Origin: an uncultured Demequina sp.
GTDB lineage: Bacteria > Actinomycetota > Actinomycetes > Actinomycetales > Demequinaceae
Assembly (NCBI RefSeq): GCF_913055775.1
Contig: NZ_CAJXJX010000005.1
Coordinates: 1-40,376, forward strand
Reading direction: 5' to 3'
Length of the DNA stretch: 40,376 nt
A program made the position numbers and the translations under genes. Positions within the stretch are counted from its first letter, which is position 1. Every line of letters starts with the position of its first letter. The notes beneath the pieces were generated by a model. The model searched no databases. It was not told the origin of the DNA and saw nothing but the letters and a program-made list of their open reading frames with translations. This document shows, one piece after another, positions 1-9,495 of the stretch.

Positions 1-756
1 CAGCGCATCGGCTGTCCGCTGTGCTGCCTCATGGACAGGCACGGCGGCGGACTCGAGCGCAATCGTCACCTCTGACGCCCGCGCGATGCGACCAGCGTCG
101 CGGGCGAGCCCGTCGGACAGGTCCATCATGGCCGTCGCGCCGTGCAGCGCAGCCTCGAGCCCCGCCCCCAAGCGCGGCCGCGGCCGCAGGAACAGCCCGA
201 TGGCCTCCTCGTCGACGCGCGAGCCCTCGATGAGCTGCTCGTAGCCGGCCCTCGCCGCGCCGAGCTCGCCTGACACCGCGACGACGTCCCCGGCCACAGC
301 ATCGGCCCGCGTGATGGGCTCCGTGCCGTGGGTCTCCCCCAGCGCCGTGACGGCGACCACGACCTCGCGGCTGCCCGAGAGGTCGCCGCCCACGACACCC
401 ACGCCGTGCGGCTCGCACGCCTCGCGCAGACCGTCGGCGAGTCCCAGGACCCAGTCGACGGGCGTCGACGCAGGCGCGCAGAGCGTGACCTCCAGGGCCG
501 TGGGGACGGCGCCCATCGCGTCGATGTCTGCCAGGTTCTGCATCGCGGCGCGCCACCCCACGTCTGCGCCGGTGGACCACTCGAGGCGGAAGTGCCGGTC
601 CTGCACCAGGACGTCGGAGCTCACCACCAGGTGACCGTCGACGGACAGCACTGCGGCGTCGTCTCCGGGCCCCAGAATCTCCGCATCCGTGGTGGGCAGC
701 CGCGGCGCGAACAGCCTGATCAGCGCGTCCTCGCCCATGTCTCCGATGGTGGTCAT
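1..756 (-). CDS. thiL: Thiamine-monophosphate kinase, C-terminus off the left edge
   Basis: Minus-strand frame from ATG at 756 reads MTTIGDMGEDALIRLFAPRLPTTDAEILGPGDDAAVLSVDGHLVVSSDVLVQDRHFRLEWSTGADVGWRAAMQNLADIDAMGA..., the ThiL/AIRS signature. Absent from the ORF track because no stop lies in the window. Confidence 0.9.
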   Translation of the reverse strand, partial: MTTIGDMGEDALIRLFAPRLPTTDAEILGPGDDAAVLSVDGHLVVSSDVLVQDRHFRLEWSTGADVGWRAAMQNLADIDAMGAVPTALEVTLCAPASTPVDWVLGLADGLREACEPHGVGVVGGDLSGSREVVVAVTALGETHGTEPITRADAVAGDVVAVSGELGAARAGYEQLIEGSRVDEEAIGLFLRPRPRLGAGLEAALHGATAMMDLSDGLARDAGRIARASEVTIALESAAVPVHEAAQRTADAL

Positions 757-771
757 GGGATGAGCCTACGG

Positions 772-2136
772 TCACGTCTCGGCTGTGCTGAGCCATCCGC
801 GCGTGCGGCTGAGGCGCCAGTAGGCAATCCCCAGGAAGACACCGCGCGCGACGTTGAGGGCGGTGAACGCGGCCCAGAGCCAGTCATTGTCCGGCGCTCC
901 CGTGATCCATGTGGGGATCAGGAACGTGGGCAGGTACACGCCGATCACGGCGACGAGCATGGTGTTGCGCATGATCCGCGACTGCCCCGTGCCGATGAAG
1001 ACGCCGTCGAGCTGATACGCCGCGACCGAGATCAGCGGCAGCCACGCCGCCCAGTGGTAGTACTGCGCCGTTGTCGCCGTGAGGTCGGGCAGGTCCGTCA
1101 TGAGCGCGATGAACTGGTCCTGCGCGATCAGGAACACGGCGGTGAAGGCTCCCGCGATCCCGAGCGCCGGGAGCGTGGCGGCGGCGTTGGCCCGGTGGAA
1201 CTCGTCGAGGTCGCGCGTGCCCAGCGCCTTCGCGCTCATGGCCTCCGCAGCATGCGCGTAGCCGTCGAGGCCGTAGCTCGCGAGCAGGGTCAGCTGGAGC
1301 AGGATCGCGTTCGCGGCGAGCACGTCCTCGCCAATGCGACCTCCGGCTGCCGTGAGGAACGTGAGGGCGACGTACAGCAGGGTCGTGCGGATCGCGAGGT
1401 CCGCGTTCATCGTGAGCAGGGCGCGCCAGCGGCGGCGCAGTCCCTGGCCCCGCCAGCGCCGCAGGCGGGAGCGCGGGTCGGGATCGAGGAAGCGCCACAG
1501 CAGCACCGCGGCGAGCACGAGTCCCACCCACTCGGCAGCCATCGTGGCCCAGGCGGCGCCCTGGGCACCCCAGCCCAGGCCTGCCACGAACCACACGTCG
1601 AGCCCCAGGTTCAGGACGTTGACGACGATGGCGATCGCGAGTGGTCGGCGCGTGTCCTGAGCGCCGATGAAGTACCCGGTGATGACCAGCGTGCCGAGCA
1701 CGGCAGGCAGCGAGTGGACGCGGATCTGCGCGTACGCGGTGGCGAGCTCGCGCACCTCGCCGGCCGGCGCGACGATGCCCATGACGAGGGGCAGTAACAC
1801 CCACTGGAGGATCAGGACTGCTGCCGCCAGCGCGCCGGCGAGAAGCAGGCTGCGCTGCAGGTGGGCGATCGCGTCGAGCGGACGGCCGGCGCCAATGGTG
1901 CGGCCCACCAGGCTCGTGGTGCCCAGGCGCAGGAAGGACAGCACCCAGTACGCGGCCGAGAGGACGATCGAGCCGGCCGCGACCGCGCCCAGGTTCTGGG
2001 TGTCGGAGAAGTGGCCCAGCATCGCGGTGTCGACCAGTCCCACGAGAGGCACGGACACGTTCGCGACGATCAGCGGCCACGCGAGAGCGAACGCCCGACC
2101 ATGCGGGAGGCCGGTGAGCAGCGCGCGTCGGGTCAC
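772..2136 (-). CDS. MATE-family (DinF-like) efflux transporter
   Basis: 454 aa, about 12 hydrophobic segments, MATE-type repeats (PLVGLVDTAMLGHF..., AYQLDGVFIGTGQSRIMRNTM). Confidence 0.85.
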   Translation of the reverse strand: MTRRALLTGLPHGRAFALAWPLIVANVSVPLVGLVDTAMLGHFSDTQNLGAVAAGSIVLSAAYWVLSFLRLGTTSLVGRTIGAGRPLDAIAHLQRSLLLAGALAAAVLILQWVLLPLVMGIVAPAGEVRELATAYAQIRVHSLPAVLGTLVITGYFIGAQDTRRPLAIAIVVNVLNLGLDVWFVAGLGWGAQGAAWATMAAEWVGLVLAAVLLWRFLDPDPRSRLRRWRGQGLRRRWRALLTMNADLAIRTTLLYVALTFLTAAGGRIGEDVLAANAILLQLTLLASYGLDGYAHAAEAMSAKALGTRDLDEFHRANAAATLPALGIAGAFTAVFLIAQDQFIALMTDLPDLTATTAQYYHWAAWLPLISVAAYQLDGVFIGTGQSRIMRNTMLVAVIGVYLPTFLIPTWITGAPDNDWLWAAFTALNVARGVFLGIAYWRLSRTRGWLSTAET

Positions 2137-2206
2137 CGGGCAAGGCTACGCGGTGGCTGCGGTGCTGGCGTCACCACTCCCGCCCCACCGCACGCGCCCG
2201 GTCTCC

Positions 2207-2310
2207 TACCGGTTCTGCACACGGCAGTGACTGCTGGTGTGCGTGGTGCACCTGATAGCTCCCACGCGTCACGCGGGCCACGCGAGCACCAGCCGTGTGC
2301 AGAACCGGTA
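2207..2310. repeat. Inverted repeat with perfect 19-bp arms and an imperfect inner stem
   Basis: TACCGGTTCTGCACACGGC (2207-2225) and GCCGTGTGCAGAACCGGTA (2292-2310) are exact reverse complements; inner TGGTGTGCGTGG / CCACGCGAGCACCA extends pairing. Confidence 0.85.
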
Positions 2311-2379
2311 GAGCGGAGCGCCGATGCGCTGGCCGCGTGACCGTCCTGGGTGGCAGTGACGCGCAACTAGGCTGGGGAC

Positions 2380-2844
2380 ATGCTACGCCGCGCCGCCATC
2401 CTCGTGCTGGGCGCGCTCGCGGCGCCCCTGCTCGCGGGGTGCGGTCATCCCTACGTGGTCGACCCTGCGCCGTACTCCGCCGACCCCGACTGCGCACGGG
2501 TGATGCTCGCCGTGCCGGATGTCGTGGGCGGCCTCGACAAGCGCGGCACCACCTCCCAGGCGACGCAGGCATGGGGAGACGAGTTCGAGATCGTCGCGCG
2601 CTGCGGCGTCGAGCCGCCTGGCCCCACGACCGAGCAGTGCATCTCCGTGTCGACGCCCGCCGCGGACGTCGACTGGCTCGTGCGGGAGGAGGACGATGCC
2701 TGGGTCGCCGTGACGTTCGGCCTTTCCCCCGCGCTCGAGCTCACCATCCCCCAGGCCCGTGCGGACGAGGCCGTGGGAGAAGTGCTGGCCGAGCTGTCGC
2801 CCTCCGCAGCCCTGGCGCCGAGCAACGGGCTCGAGTGCAGCTAG
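2380..2844 (+). CDS. DUF3515-family lipoprotein
   Basis: 154 aa, lipobox LLAGC, position beside ddl as is common in actinobacteria. Confidence 0.75.
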   Translation: MLRRAAILVLGALAAPLLAGCGHPYVVDPAPYSADPDCARVMLAVPDVVGGLDKRGTTSQATQAWGDEFEIVARCGVEPPGPTTEQCISVSTPAADVDWLVREEDDAWVAVTFGLSPALELTIPQARADEAVGEVLAELSPSAALAPSNGLECS

Positions 2845-3941
2845 CGCAGCCCCGTCGGGCGTGACAGCGCTCCGCGCAGCAGCGTCTCCACCAGGTCGGG
2901 GTATCCCACGCCGGCGGCAGCCCACATGCGCGGGTACATGCTCGTCTCGGTGAAGCCAGGCATGGTGTTGATCTCGTTCACCGTGACCGCTCCGTCTTCG
3001 CCCACAAAGACGTCCACGCGTGCCAGGGACTCCGCCCCGACGGCGGTGAATGCCCGCACCGCAACATCGGCGACGGTGGCGGCGACGTCGTCGGGAAGCT
3101 CGGTCGGGCACCGCAGGTCCACCGCGGCCTCGTCGAGATACTTGGCGTCGAAGTCGTAGAACTCGTGGTCGCCGCCGGTGATGATCTCGCCCGCCGGCGA
3201 TGCCACCACGCCGTCGGGCGTCGCCAGCACCGCGGTCTCGATCTCGCGGCCCACGACGCCGCGCTCGATCAGCACCTTGGGGTCGTGCTTGACCGCCTCC
3301 GCGAGCGCGGCATCGAGCGCATCCCAGTCCGACACCTTGGAGATCCCCATCGAGGACCCTGCGCGCGCGGGCTTCACGAACACGGGCAGGCCCAGGGCCT
3401 CGATCTCCGGCCGCCGGGCCGCCACGGTCTCGCCCGGCGCCAGGACCACATCCGGCGTGACGGGGAGCCCCGCGCCGCGCAGCGCGGTCTTCATGTACTG
3501 CTTGTCCATGCCCATCGCGGACGCGAGCACGCCCGAGCCCACGTAGCGCGTGTCGACCAGCTCGAGGGCCCCCTGCAGCGTGCCGTCCTCGCCGAACGGC
3601 CCGTGCAGCAGCGGGAAGACCACGTCGACCTCGCCGAGCACGGTGACCGTGCCATCCGGCTCGAGCACACGCCAGGTGCCCTCCCCCGCCACGTGCGGCG
3701 GCAACACCGTGCGCGGGCCTTCGGCCACGCGCGGAAGGCGGCCGTCCTGCAGGCGCCAGTCCCCCGCATCGGCCGATGCGGGCACCCAGCGACCGTCGCT
3801 CGTGATGCCGACGGCGATGACGTTCCAGCGCTCGCGGTCGATCGCGCCGAGGACGCCGCCCGCGGTCGCACAGGAGACGCCGTGCTCGGACGAACGGCCG
3901 CCGAAGAGCACGGCGACCGTTGGCTTGAGCGCGTCCGTCAC
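2841..3941 (-). CDS. ddl: D-alanine--D-alanine ligase
   Basis: 366 aa, GTG start; VLFGGRSSEHGVSCATA, EINTMPGFTETSMYPRMW motifs. Confidence 0.95.
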   Translation of the reverse strand: MTDALKPTVAVLFGGRSSEHGVSCATAGGVLGAIDRERWNVIAVGITSDGRWVPASADAGDWRLQDGRLPRVAEGPRTVLPPHVAGEGTWRVLEPDGTVTVLGEVDVVFPLLHGPFGEDGTLQGALELVDTRYVGSGVLASAMGMDKQYMKTALRGAGLPVTPDVVLAPGETVAARRPEIEALGLPVFVKPARAGSSMGISKVSDWDALDAALAEAVKHDPKVLIERGVVGREIETAVLATPDGVVASPAGEIITGGDHEFYDFDAKYLDEAAVDLRCPTELPDDVAATVADVAVRAFTAVGAESLARVDVFVGEDGAVTVNEINTMPGFTETSMYPRMWAAAGVGYPDLVETLLRGALSRPTGLR

Positions 3942-3942
3942 G

Positions 3943-4944
3943 TCAGGTCAGCTCCGCCTTGCGGGGCCGGGACAGGAGCCTTCTGACCACGTCGCCGATG
4001 GGCTCGCCGTGGTGCAGCATGTCGACCACCGCGTCGCAGATCGGGACGTCGACCCCGTGCTCGCGCGCCAGCTCCTGGATCGACAGCGACGTCTGCACGC
4101 CCTCGGCGGTGCCGCCCGTGCGCTCGATCGCCTCGGGGAGCGTCGCCCCGGTGCCGAGGTGCTTGCCGAGAGTGTGGTTGCGCGACAGCGGCGATGCGCA
4201 GGTCGCGATGAGGTCGCCCATGCCGGCGAGCCCCGAGAACGTGTCCGGGTGGGCGCCGATCGCGACGCCCAGCCGGGTGATCTCCGTCAGCCCGCGCGTG
4301 ATCACGGTCGCGGTCGTGTTGTGACCGAAGCCCAGCCCGTCCGTGACGCCCACGCCCACGGCGACGACGTTCTTGAACGCGCCGCACAGCTCGACTCCGG
4401 CCACATCCGGGTTGGTGTAGGGCCGGAAGTAAGAGGAGGCGGTCGCCGCTGCCAGCATCTCGGCGGCATCCGTGTTGGTGCCCGCCACCACGGTCGCGGT
4501 GGGCTGCTTCACGGCGATCTCACGGGCGAGGTTGGGTCCGGAGACCACGAGGACCCGGTCCTCCGGCAGGTCCCACACGTCGCGCAGAACGGTGCTCATG
4601 CGCTGGTGGGTGCCGACCTCGATGCCCTTCATGAGCGAGGCGACCACCGCGTTCGACGGCACCGCGTCCTCGAGATCGCCGATGATGCCGCGCACCTTCT
4701 GGGCGGGAAGCGCGACCGCGACGACGTCGGCGCCCTCGAGCGCCTCGCGGGCGTCGGTGGTGGCGCGGATCCCCTCGGGCAGGTCCATGCCCGCGAGGAA
4801 GCGATCGTTGCGCCGCTCGCCATTGATCTGGTCGACCACGTCGGCATCGCGACCCCACAGCAGTGCCTCGGTCCCGGCGTCCGCCAGCACTGCGGCGAAC
4901 GTCGTGCCCCACGCACCGGCACCCAGAATGGCTGCCCGGGTCAT
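3943..4944 (-). CDS. gpsA: Glycerol-3-phosphate dehydrogenase [NAD(P)+]
   Basis: MTRAAILGAGAWGTTFAAVLADAG..., LCGAFKNVVAVGVGVTDGLGFGHNT; start trimmed from the longer track ORF. Confidence 0.95.
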   Translation of the reverse strand: MTRAAILGAGAWGTTFAAVLADAGTEALLWGRDADVVDQINGERRNDRFLAGMDLPEGIRATTDAREALEGADVVAVALPAQKVRGIIGDLEDAVPSNAVVASLMKGIEVGTHQRMSTVLRDVWDLPEDRVLVVSGPNLAREIAVKQPTATVVAGTNTDAAEMLAAATASSYFRPYTNPDVAGVELCGAFKNVVAVGVGVTDGLGFGHNTTATVITRGLTEITRLGVAIGAHPDTFSGLAGMGDLIATCASPLSRNHTLGKHLGTGATLPEAIERTGGTAEGVQTSLSIQELAREHGVDVPICDAVVDMLHHGEPIGDVVRRLLSRPRKAELT

Positions 4945-5654
4945 CGGCCGCCTCCGTCCTTGCGCATGTCCCACGGCTTCGTGGGAGCGGTCTCGCCGCG
5001 GATCTCCTCGAGCATGGAAGTCAGCGTAGTCATGATGCGGTCCGTGGCCGAACGGAGGACGCCGATGTCGAGACCCTGGCCACGGAACTCGCTCAGGTCG
5101 ACCGGCGGGCCCGCGGTCATCGTGATCGTCTTGCGCGGGAACAGGTCGGGCTTCTTGCCGTACGGCGCGAGCAGCTCGTGGGCACCCCACTGCGCGATGG
5201 GCACGACGGGCACGTCGTGCTCGAGCGCCATCCGAGCGGCCCCCGTGCGCGCCAGCATGGGCCACATTGCGGGGTCCCGGGTCAGCGTGCCCTCGGGGAA
5301 CACGGCGATGGAGTCGCCACGCTGCAGCAGCGTGACCGCGGCGTCCACCGCGTCCTTCGCGCGGGAAGAACCACGATGCACGGGCACCTGGTCGAGGCCC
5401 TTGAGCGCGCGGCCCGCGATGGGGATGTCGAAGAGCGACGCCTTCGCGAGGAAGTGCGGGGCGTAGCCGTGGTCGTAGAGGAAGTGCGCGAAGGTGAACG
5501 GGTCCGCGTAGGACACGTGGTTCGACACCGCGATGAAGCCCTGGTCGGTGGGCAGGTTCTCGCCTCCGCGCCACACGCGCTTGGTCGTGGCGAGCAGGAC
5601 CGGCTTGACCAGGACTGCCGCAGCGCGGAAGCCTCCGGGGATCGAGGGTGCCAT
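4941..5654 (-). CDS. 1-acyl-sn-glycerol-3-phosphate acyltransferase family (PlsC-like)
   Basis: NHVSYADPF (HX4D) and FPEGTLTRD motifs; overlaps gpsA start. Confidence 0.85.
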   Translation of the reverse strand: MAPSIPGGFRAAAVLVKPVLLATTKRVWRGGENLPTDQGFIAVSNHVSYADPFTFAHFLYDHGYAPHFLAKASLFDIPIAGRALKGLDQVPVHRGSSRAKDAVDAAVTLLQRGDSIAVFPEGTLTRDPAMWPMLARTGAARMALEHDVPVVPIAQWGAHELLAPYGKKPDLFPRKTITMTAGPPVDLSEFRGQGLDIGVLRSATDRIMTTLTSMLEEIRGETAPTKPWDMRKDGGGR

Positions 5655-5658
5655 GCGC

Positions 5659-6969
5659 CTACTCGACAGAGGCTCCGAGCGCCGCCAGCTTGTCGCGGAA
5701 GCTCTCGTACCCACGATCGATGATGCCGATGCCGGACACCGTGGACGTTCCCTCGGCCGCCAGCGCCGCGATGAGGTGCGAGAAGCCGCCGCGCAGGTCG
5801 GGCACCTCGATGTCGGCCGCCTTCAGCGGCGTGGGCCCGGAGATCACGGCCGAGTGGAGGAAGTTGCGCTGGCCGAACCGGCAGCGGTTGTCCCCCAGGC
5901 ACTCGCGATAGAGCTGGACGTGCGCGCCCATCTTGACGAGCGCCTCGGTGAATCCGAAGCGGTTCTCGTAGACCGTCTCGTGGACGATGCTCAGGCCCTT
6001 CGCCTGCGTGAGGGCCACCACGAGCGGCTGCTGCCAGTCGGTCATGAACGCCGGGTGCACATCGGTCTGGAGTGGGATCGAGTTGAGGTCGCCGCCGGGG
6101 TGCCAGAAGCGGATGCCCTCGGGGTTGACCTCGAACTCTCCCCCGACCTTGCGGAAGACGTTGAGGAACATCCCCATGGTGCGCTGCTGCGCGCCGTGGA
6201 CCAGGATGTCGCCTCCGGTCGCGAGGGCCGCGGACGCCCACGAGCCGACCTCGATGCGGTCGCCGAGCGACGTGTGGTCGTACCCGCGCAGGGTCTCGAC
6301 GCCCTCGATGGTGATCGATCGATCCGTGTCGACCGAGATGATCGCCCCCATCTTCTGGAGGGTGTCGATGAGGTCCTTGATCTCGGGCTCGACAGCCGCG
6401 TTGTCGAGCCGGGTGATGCCATGGGCCAGGACGGCCGTCAGCAGCAGCTGCTCGGTCGCACCCACCGACGGGTAGTCGAGCGTGTGCTTGATCCCGTGGA
6501 GGCCGCGCGGCGCCGTGAGGTGAAGGCCGTCGCCGGCCTGCTCCACCACTGCGCCGAACTTCTGCAGGATCTCCAGGTGGAAGTCGATGGGACGGTCACC
6601 GATGCGGCAGCCGCCCAGGTCGGGAATGACGGCTTCGCCCAGACGGTGCAGCAGCGGTCCGCACAGCAGGATCGGGATGCGGCTCGACCCCGCGTGCGTC
6701 GCGATCTGCAGCGCGTCGGCGGGCTGCAGGTCCGACGTGTCCGCGATGAGGACGCCGGAGGCGACGTCGTAGTTCACGTCTGCGCCGTGGAGCCGGAGGA
6801 GCTCGGACACGACCTTGACGTCGCGGATGTCGGGAACGTTGCGCAGCGTCGATGCCGTGGAGCCCAGCAGCGCGGCGACCATGGCCTTCGACACGAAGTT
6901 CTTGGCGCCGCGCACGGAGATCTCTCCGCGCAAGGGCACGCCGCCGTGCACACGAATGGAGTCGGTCAT
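5659..6969 (-). CDS. murA: UDP-N-acetylglucosamine 1-carboxyvinyltransferase
   Basis: MTDSIRVHGGVPLRGEISVRGAKNFVSKAMVAALLG..., RGGFSHLIAALAAEG. Confidence 0.93.
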   Translation of the reverse strand: MTDSIRVHGGVPLRGEISVRGAKNFVSKAMVAALLGSTASTLRNVPDIRDVKVVSELLRLHGADVNYDVASGVLIADTSDLQPADALQIATHAGSSRIPILLCGPLLHRLGEAVIPDLGGCRIGDRPIDFHLEILQKFGAVVEQAGDGLHLTAPRGLHGIKHTLDYPSVGATEQLLLTAVLAHGITRLDNAAVEPEIKDLIDTLQKMGAIISVDTDRSITIEGVETLRGYDHTSLGDRIEVGSWASAALATGGDILVHGAQQRTMGMFLNVFRKVGGEFEVNPEGIRFWHPGGDLNSIPLQTDVHPAFMTDWQQPLVVALTQAKGLSIVHETVYENRFGFTEALVKMGAHVQLYRECLGDNRCRFGQRNFLHSAVISGPTPLKAADIEVPDLRGGFSHLIAALAAEGTSTVSGIGIIDRGYESFRDKLAALGASVE

Positions 6970-7043
6970 GCCTCCATCTTCCCCTATGTGGGCTCCGCAG
7001 CCCGCATCCGCGCTTTGCGCGCGACCCGTGACACCATGACCGC

Positions 7044-7943
7044 ATGCCCCCCGAACCCCCGCGCGCACTCTTCGCGGGACTCACCACGCTGGACGTCATT
7101 CACTCGGTCGACCGGCTTCCCGCTCCCAACCAGAAGGTCGTCGCGCTCGAGCACACCGTCGCCGCAGGCGGGCCTGCCACGAACGCGGCCGTCGCGTTCG
7201 CGCACCTGGGAGGCTCTCCCACGCTCGCGACCCGCCTCCCCGACCATGCGCTGACCACCGTGATCGTCGATGACCTCGCCGCGACCGGCGTCGCCCTCCA
7301 CGACGTCGGCGGCGCGGACGGGCCGCCCGTGACCGCGTCGATCCTGGTGACCCGAGGCACCGGCGAGCGTGCCGTGATCTCTCCCACCGCATCGGCCGTC
7401 GCCACGCCAACCGGGACCCCGGACCTTCCCCCGCTCGAGGGCACCCGCGCCGTCCTGGTCGATGGCTACCACCCCGACGTGGCGATCCCTCTTGCCCGGG
7501 CGGCGCGCGCATCGGCCGTACCAGTGATCATGGACGCGGGCAGCCTCAAGCCCCACTCCGCGGACGTCGCGCGCGAGTGCGACCTGGTGATCGCGAGCGC
7601 GGACCTCACCTCGCCAGATGGCTCCGGCGACCCCGGTGACGTGTTCGCGTGGCTGGAGTCGCTGGGCGTCGCGAGCGCCGCGATCACGCGCGGCGGCGGC
7701 TCCATTCTGTGGCGCTCAGGCCGATCGGACGGCGAGGTCGCGGTCCCGCGCACCGATGTGGTCGACACGCTGGGCGCCGGCGACTTCTTCCACGGCGCCG
7801 TGGCGTTCCGCATCGCGAGCCTGGGCTGGGATCCGGCCCGGCTCGCGGAGGACCTGGCATGGGCGGCCGATGCAGTGGCTCCGTCGCTGCGCTCGTTCGG
7901 CACGCGCGCGTGGCTGGGTGAAGTCAGCGCGCAGGAACGGTGA
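7044..7943 (+). CDS. PfkB-family carbohydrate kinase
   Basis: 299 aa, DTLGAGDFFHGAVAFRIA (PfkB signature 2). Confidence 0.85.
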   Translation: MPPEPPRALFAGLTTLDVIHSVDRLPAPNQKVVALEHTVAAGGPATNAAVAFAHLGGSPTLATRLPDHALTTVIVDDLAATGVALHDVGGADGPPVTASILVTRGTGERAVISPTASAVATPTGTPDLPPLEGTRAVLVDGYHPDVAIPLARAARASAVPVIMDAGSLKPHSADVARECDLVIASADLTSPDGSGDPGDVFAWLESLGVASAAITRGGGSILWRSGRSDGEVAVPRTDVVDTLGAGDFFHGAVAFRIASLGWDPARLAEDLAWAADAVAPSLRSFGTRAWLGEVSAQER

Positions 7944-8790
7944 CGAAGATGTCGAACAGGACCGGGTGGTGCGCGTGCACCAGCACGGCGAACACCACCG
8001 CGTCGAACAGCAGGTGCACCGCCACGACGTAGGGCAGTGACTTGAAGCGCGAGAAGATCCACGCCTGGACCAGGGCGAACGGGATGGTCAGCAGCGGCCC
8101 CCACTCGCGGTAGCCCAGCTCCCACAGGAAGGACACGAACACCGTGGCCTGCAGGACGTTCGCGAGCGCCATCGGGAAGTGGCGCATCAGCAGCGCGAAC
8201 ACCGTGCAGATGAAGAACAGCTCGTCCCAGATCCCCACCGCGTTGACGCCCACGAACAGCCGGCCGATCTCGTTCGCGCCCGTGATCTCCGGCCAGTTCT
8301 GATACGCGCCGGAGCCGATGAAGTAGAACGGCAGGATCAGGTAGCCCGCCACGATGACGACGCCCAGGTAGATCCATTGCGCGCGTGACCAGCGCTTGCC
8401 CGTGAACATCGGGAACTTCACGGCGTCGTGCTTCAGCCAGTAGCGCGCGAGCGCCCACGGCACCAGGACTGCCCCGCCCAGCGCGAGGGTGAAGCCCAGC
8501 ATCCCGCTGTTCGAGAGGTCGGCCTCGAGAGAGATGACCGAGATGATCAGCTGGCCCAGCGCGATGAGCGTCAGGTCCTTCGCGAGTGCCCGATCGACGG
8601 CGAAGGCCAGAGCGACGCCCAGCACCAGCGGGACGTAGCCGAGCGGCCTCACGTGCACCGCGAACAGCAGCACGGCGGCGCCGCACACCAGCACCGCAGC
8701 GCCGATGCGCGCGGAAGTTCTCGCGTCCCATCCCAGGGCGGGGATGGCCGATGCGCGGGTCGCCTCGCGATGCTCGTTCGCCCTGGTCAT
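7924..8790 (-). CDS. CPBP-like integral membrane protein
   Basis: Multiple TM segments and CPBP-like C-terminal half (VGIWDELFFICTVFALL...FLWELGYREWG...HLLFDAVVF); 3' end overlaps the pfkB-family gene tail to tail. Confidence 0.6.
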   Translation of the reverse strand: MTRANEHREATRASAIPALGWDARTSARIGAAVLVCGAAVLLFAVHVRPLGYVPLVLGVALAFAVDRALAKDLTLIALGQLIISVISLEADLSNSGMLGFTLALGGAVLVPWALARYWLKHDAVKFPMFTGKRWSRAQWIYLGVVIVAGYLILPFYFIGSGAYQNWPEITGANEIGRLFVGVNAVGIWDELFFICTVFALLMRHFPMALANVLQATVFVSFLWELGYREWGPLLTIPFALVQAWIFSRFKSLPYVVAVHLLFDAVVFAVLVHAHHPVLFDIFVTVPAR

Positions 8791-8842
8791 GGAGACGAGT
8801 GTGGCACGGCGGGGGTTCGCGACCTCCGAGCTGCGCTGGGCG

Positions 8843-9484
8843 TCAGGCGTCGACGGGGCGGGCGGCCTCGATCTCGACCTTGGGCTCCGTCTTGGCAGGC
8901 AGCGTCTTCGGGCGCCACGAGCCGCGGGTCTTCTCGAACTCCGTGATGTCACCCTCGTTCTGGAGGGTCAGGCCAATGTCGTCCAGGCCCTCCATCAGGC
9001 GCCAGCGCACATAGTCGTCGATCTCGAAGGGCACGGTGAGTTCGCCGCACGTGACGGTGCGGTCCTCGAGCGAGACCGTGATCTCCTTGCCGGGCTCGGT
9101 CTCGAGCAGCTTCCACAGCAGCTCGACGTTCTCCTGGCTGACCACGGCGGCGAGCAGGCCCTGCTTGCCGGAGTTGCCGCGGAAGATGTCCGCGAAGCGG
9201 CTCGCGATGACGACCTTGAAGCCGTAGTCGTTGAGGGCCCACACGGCGTGCTCGCGGGACGAGCCGGTGCCGAAGTCAGGACCCGCGACCAGCACCGATC
9301 CGGCCTTGTAGGCGGGCTGGTTGAGGATGAAGGACTCGTCGCCGCGCCACGCCGCGAACAAGGCGTCGTCGAAGCCCGTCTTGGTGACGCGCTTGAGGTA
9401 GACCGCAGGGATGATCTGGTCGGTGTCGACGTTCGAGCGGCGCAGCGGGACGCCGATGCCGGTGTGGGTGGTGAACTTCTCCAT
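8843..9484 (-). CDS. leuD: 3-isopropylmalate dehydratase small subunit
   Basis: [33 protein letters not shown]..., [17 protein letters not shown]. Confidence 0.95.
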   Translation of the reverse strand: MEKFTTHTGIGVPLRRSNVDTDQIIPAVYLKRVTKTGFDDALFAAWRGDESFILNQPAYKAGSVLVAGPDFGTGSSREHAVWALNDYGFKVVIASRFADIFRGNSGKQGLLAAVVSQENVELLWKLLETEPGKEITVSLEDRTVTCGELTVPFEIDDYVRWRLMEGLDDIGLTLQNEGDITEFEKTRGSWRPKTLPAKTEPKVEIEAARPVDA

Positions 9485-9495
9485 GGCGGCTCTCC

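Noticed and set aside
29-796. 255-aa minus-strand ORF listed in the track
   Set aside because: Out-of-frame Arg/Gly/His-rich read-through of thiL; the real thiL frame is open to the left edge and was not listed.
328-1797. 489-aa + strand ORF antisense to thiL and the MATE gene
   Set aside because: Composition (R, H, E, V, G-rich, no domains) is typical of the antisense frame of high-GC genes; same reasoning for 3550..5466, 5533..7254, 22010..23836, 34791..37775 (partly) and similar.
2207-2310. Inverted repeat as a standard rho-independent terminator
   Set aside because: It lies between divergent genes, has a long spacer and no T-tract.
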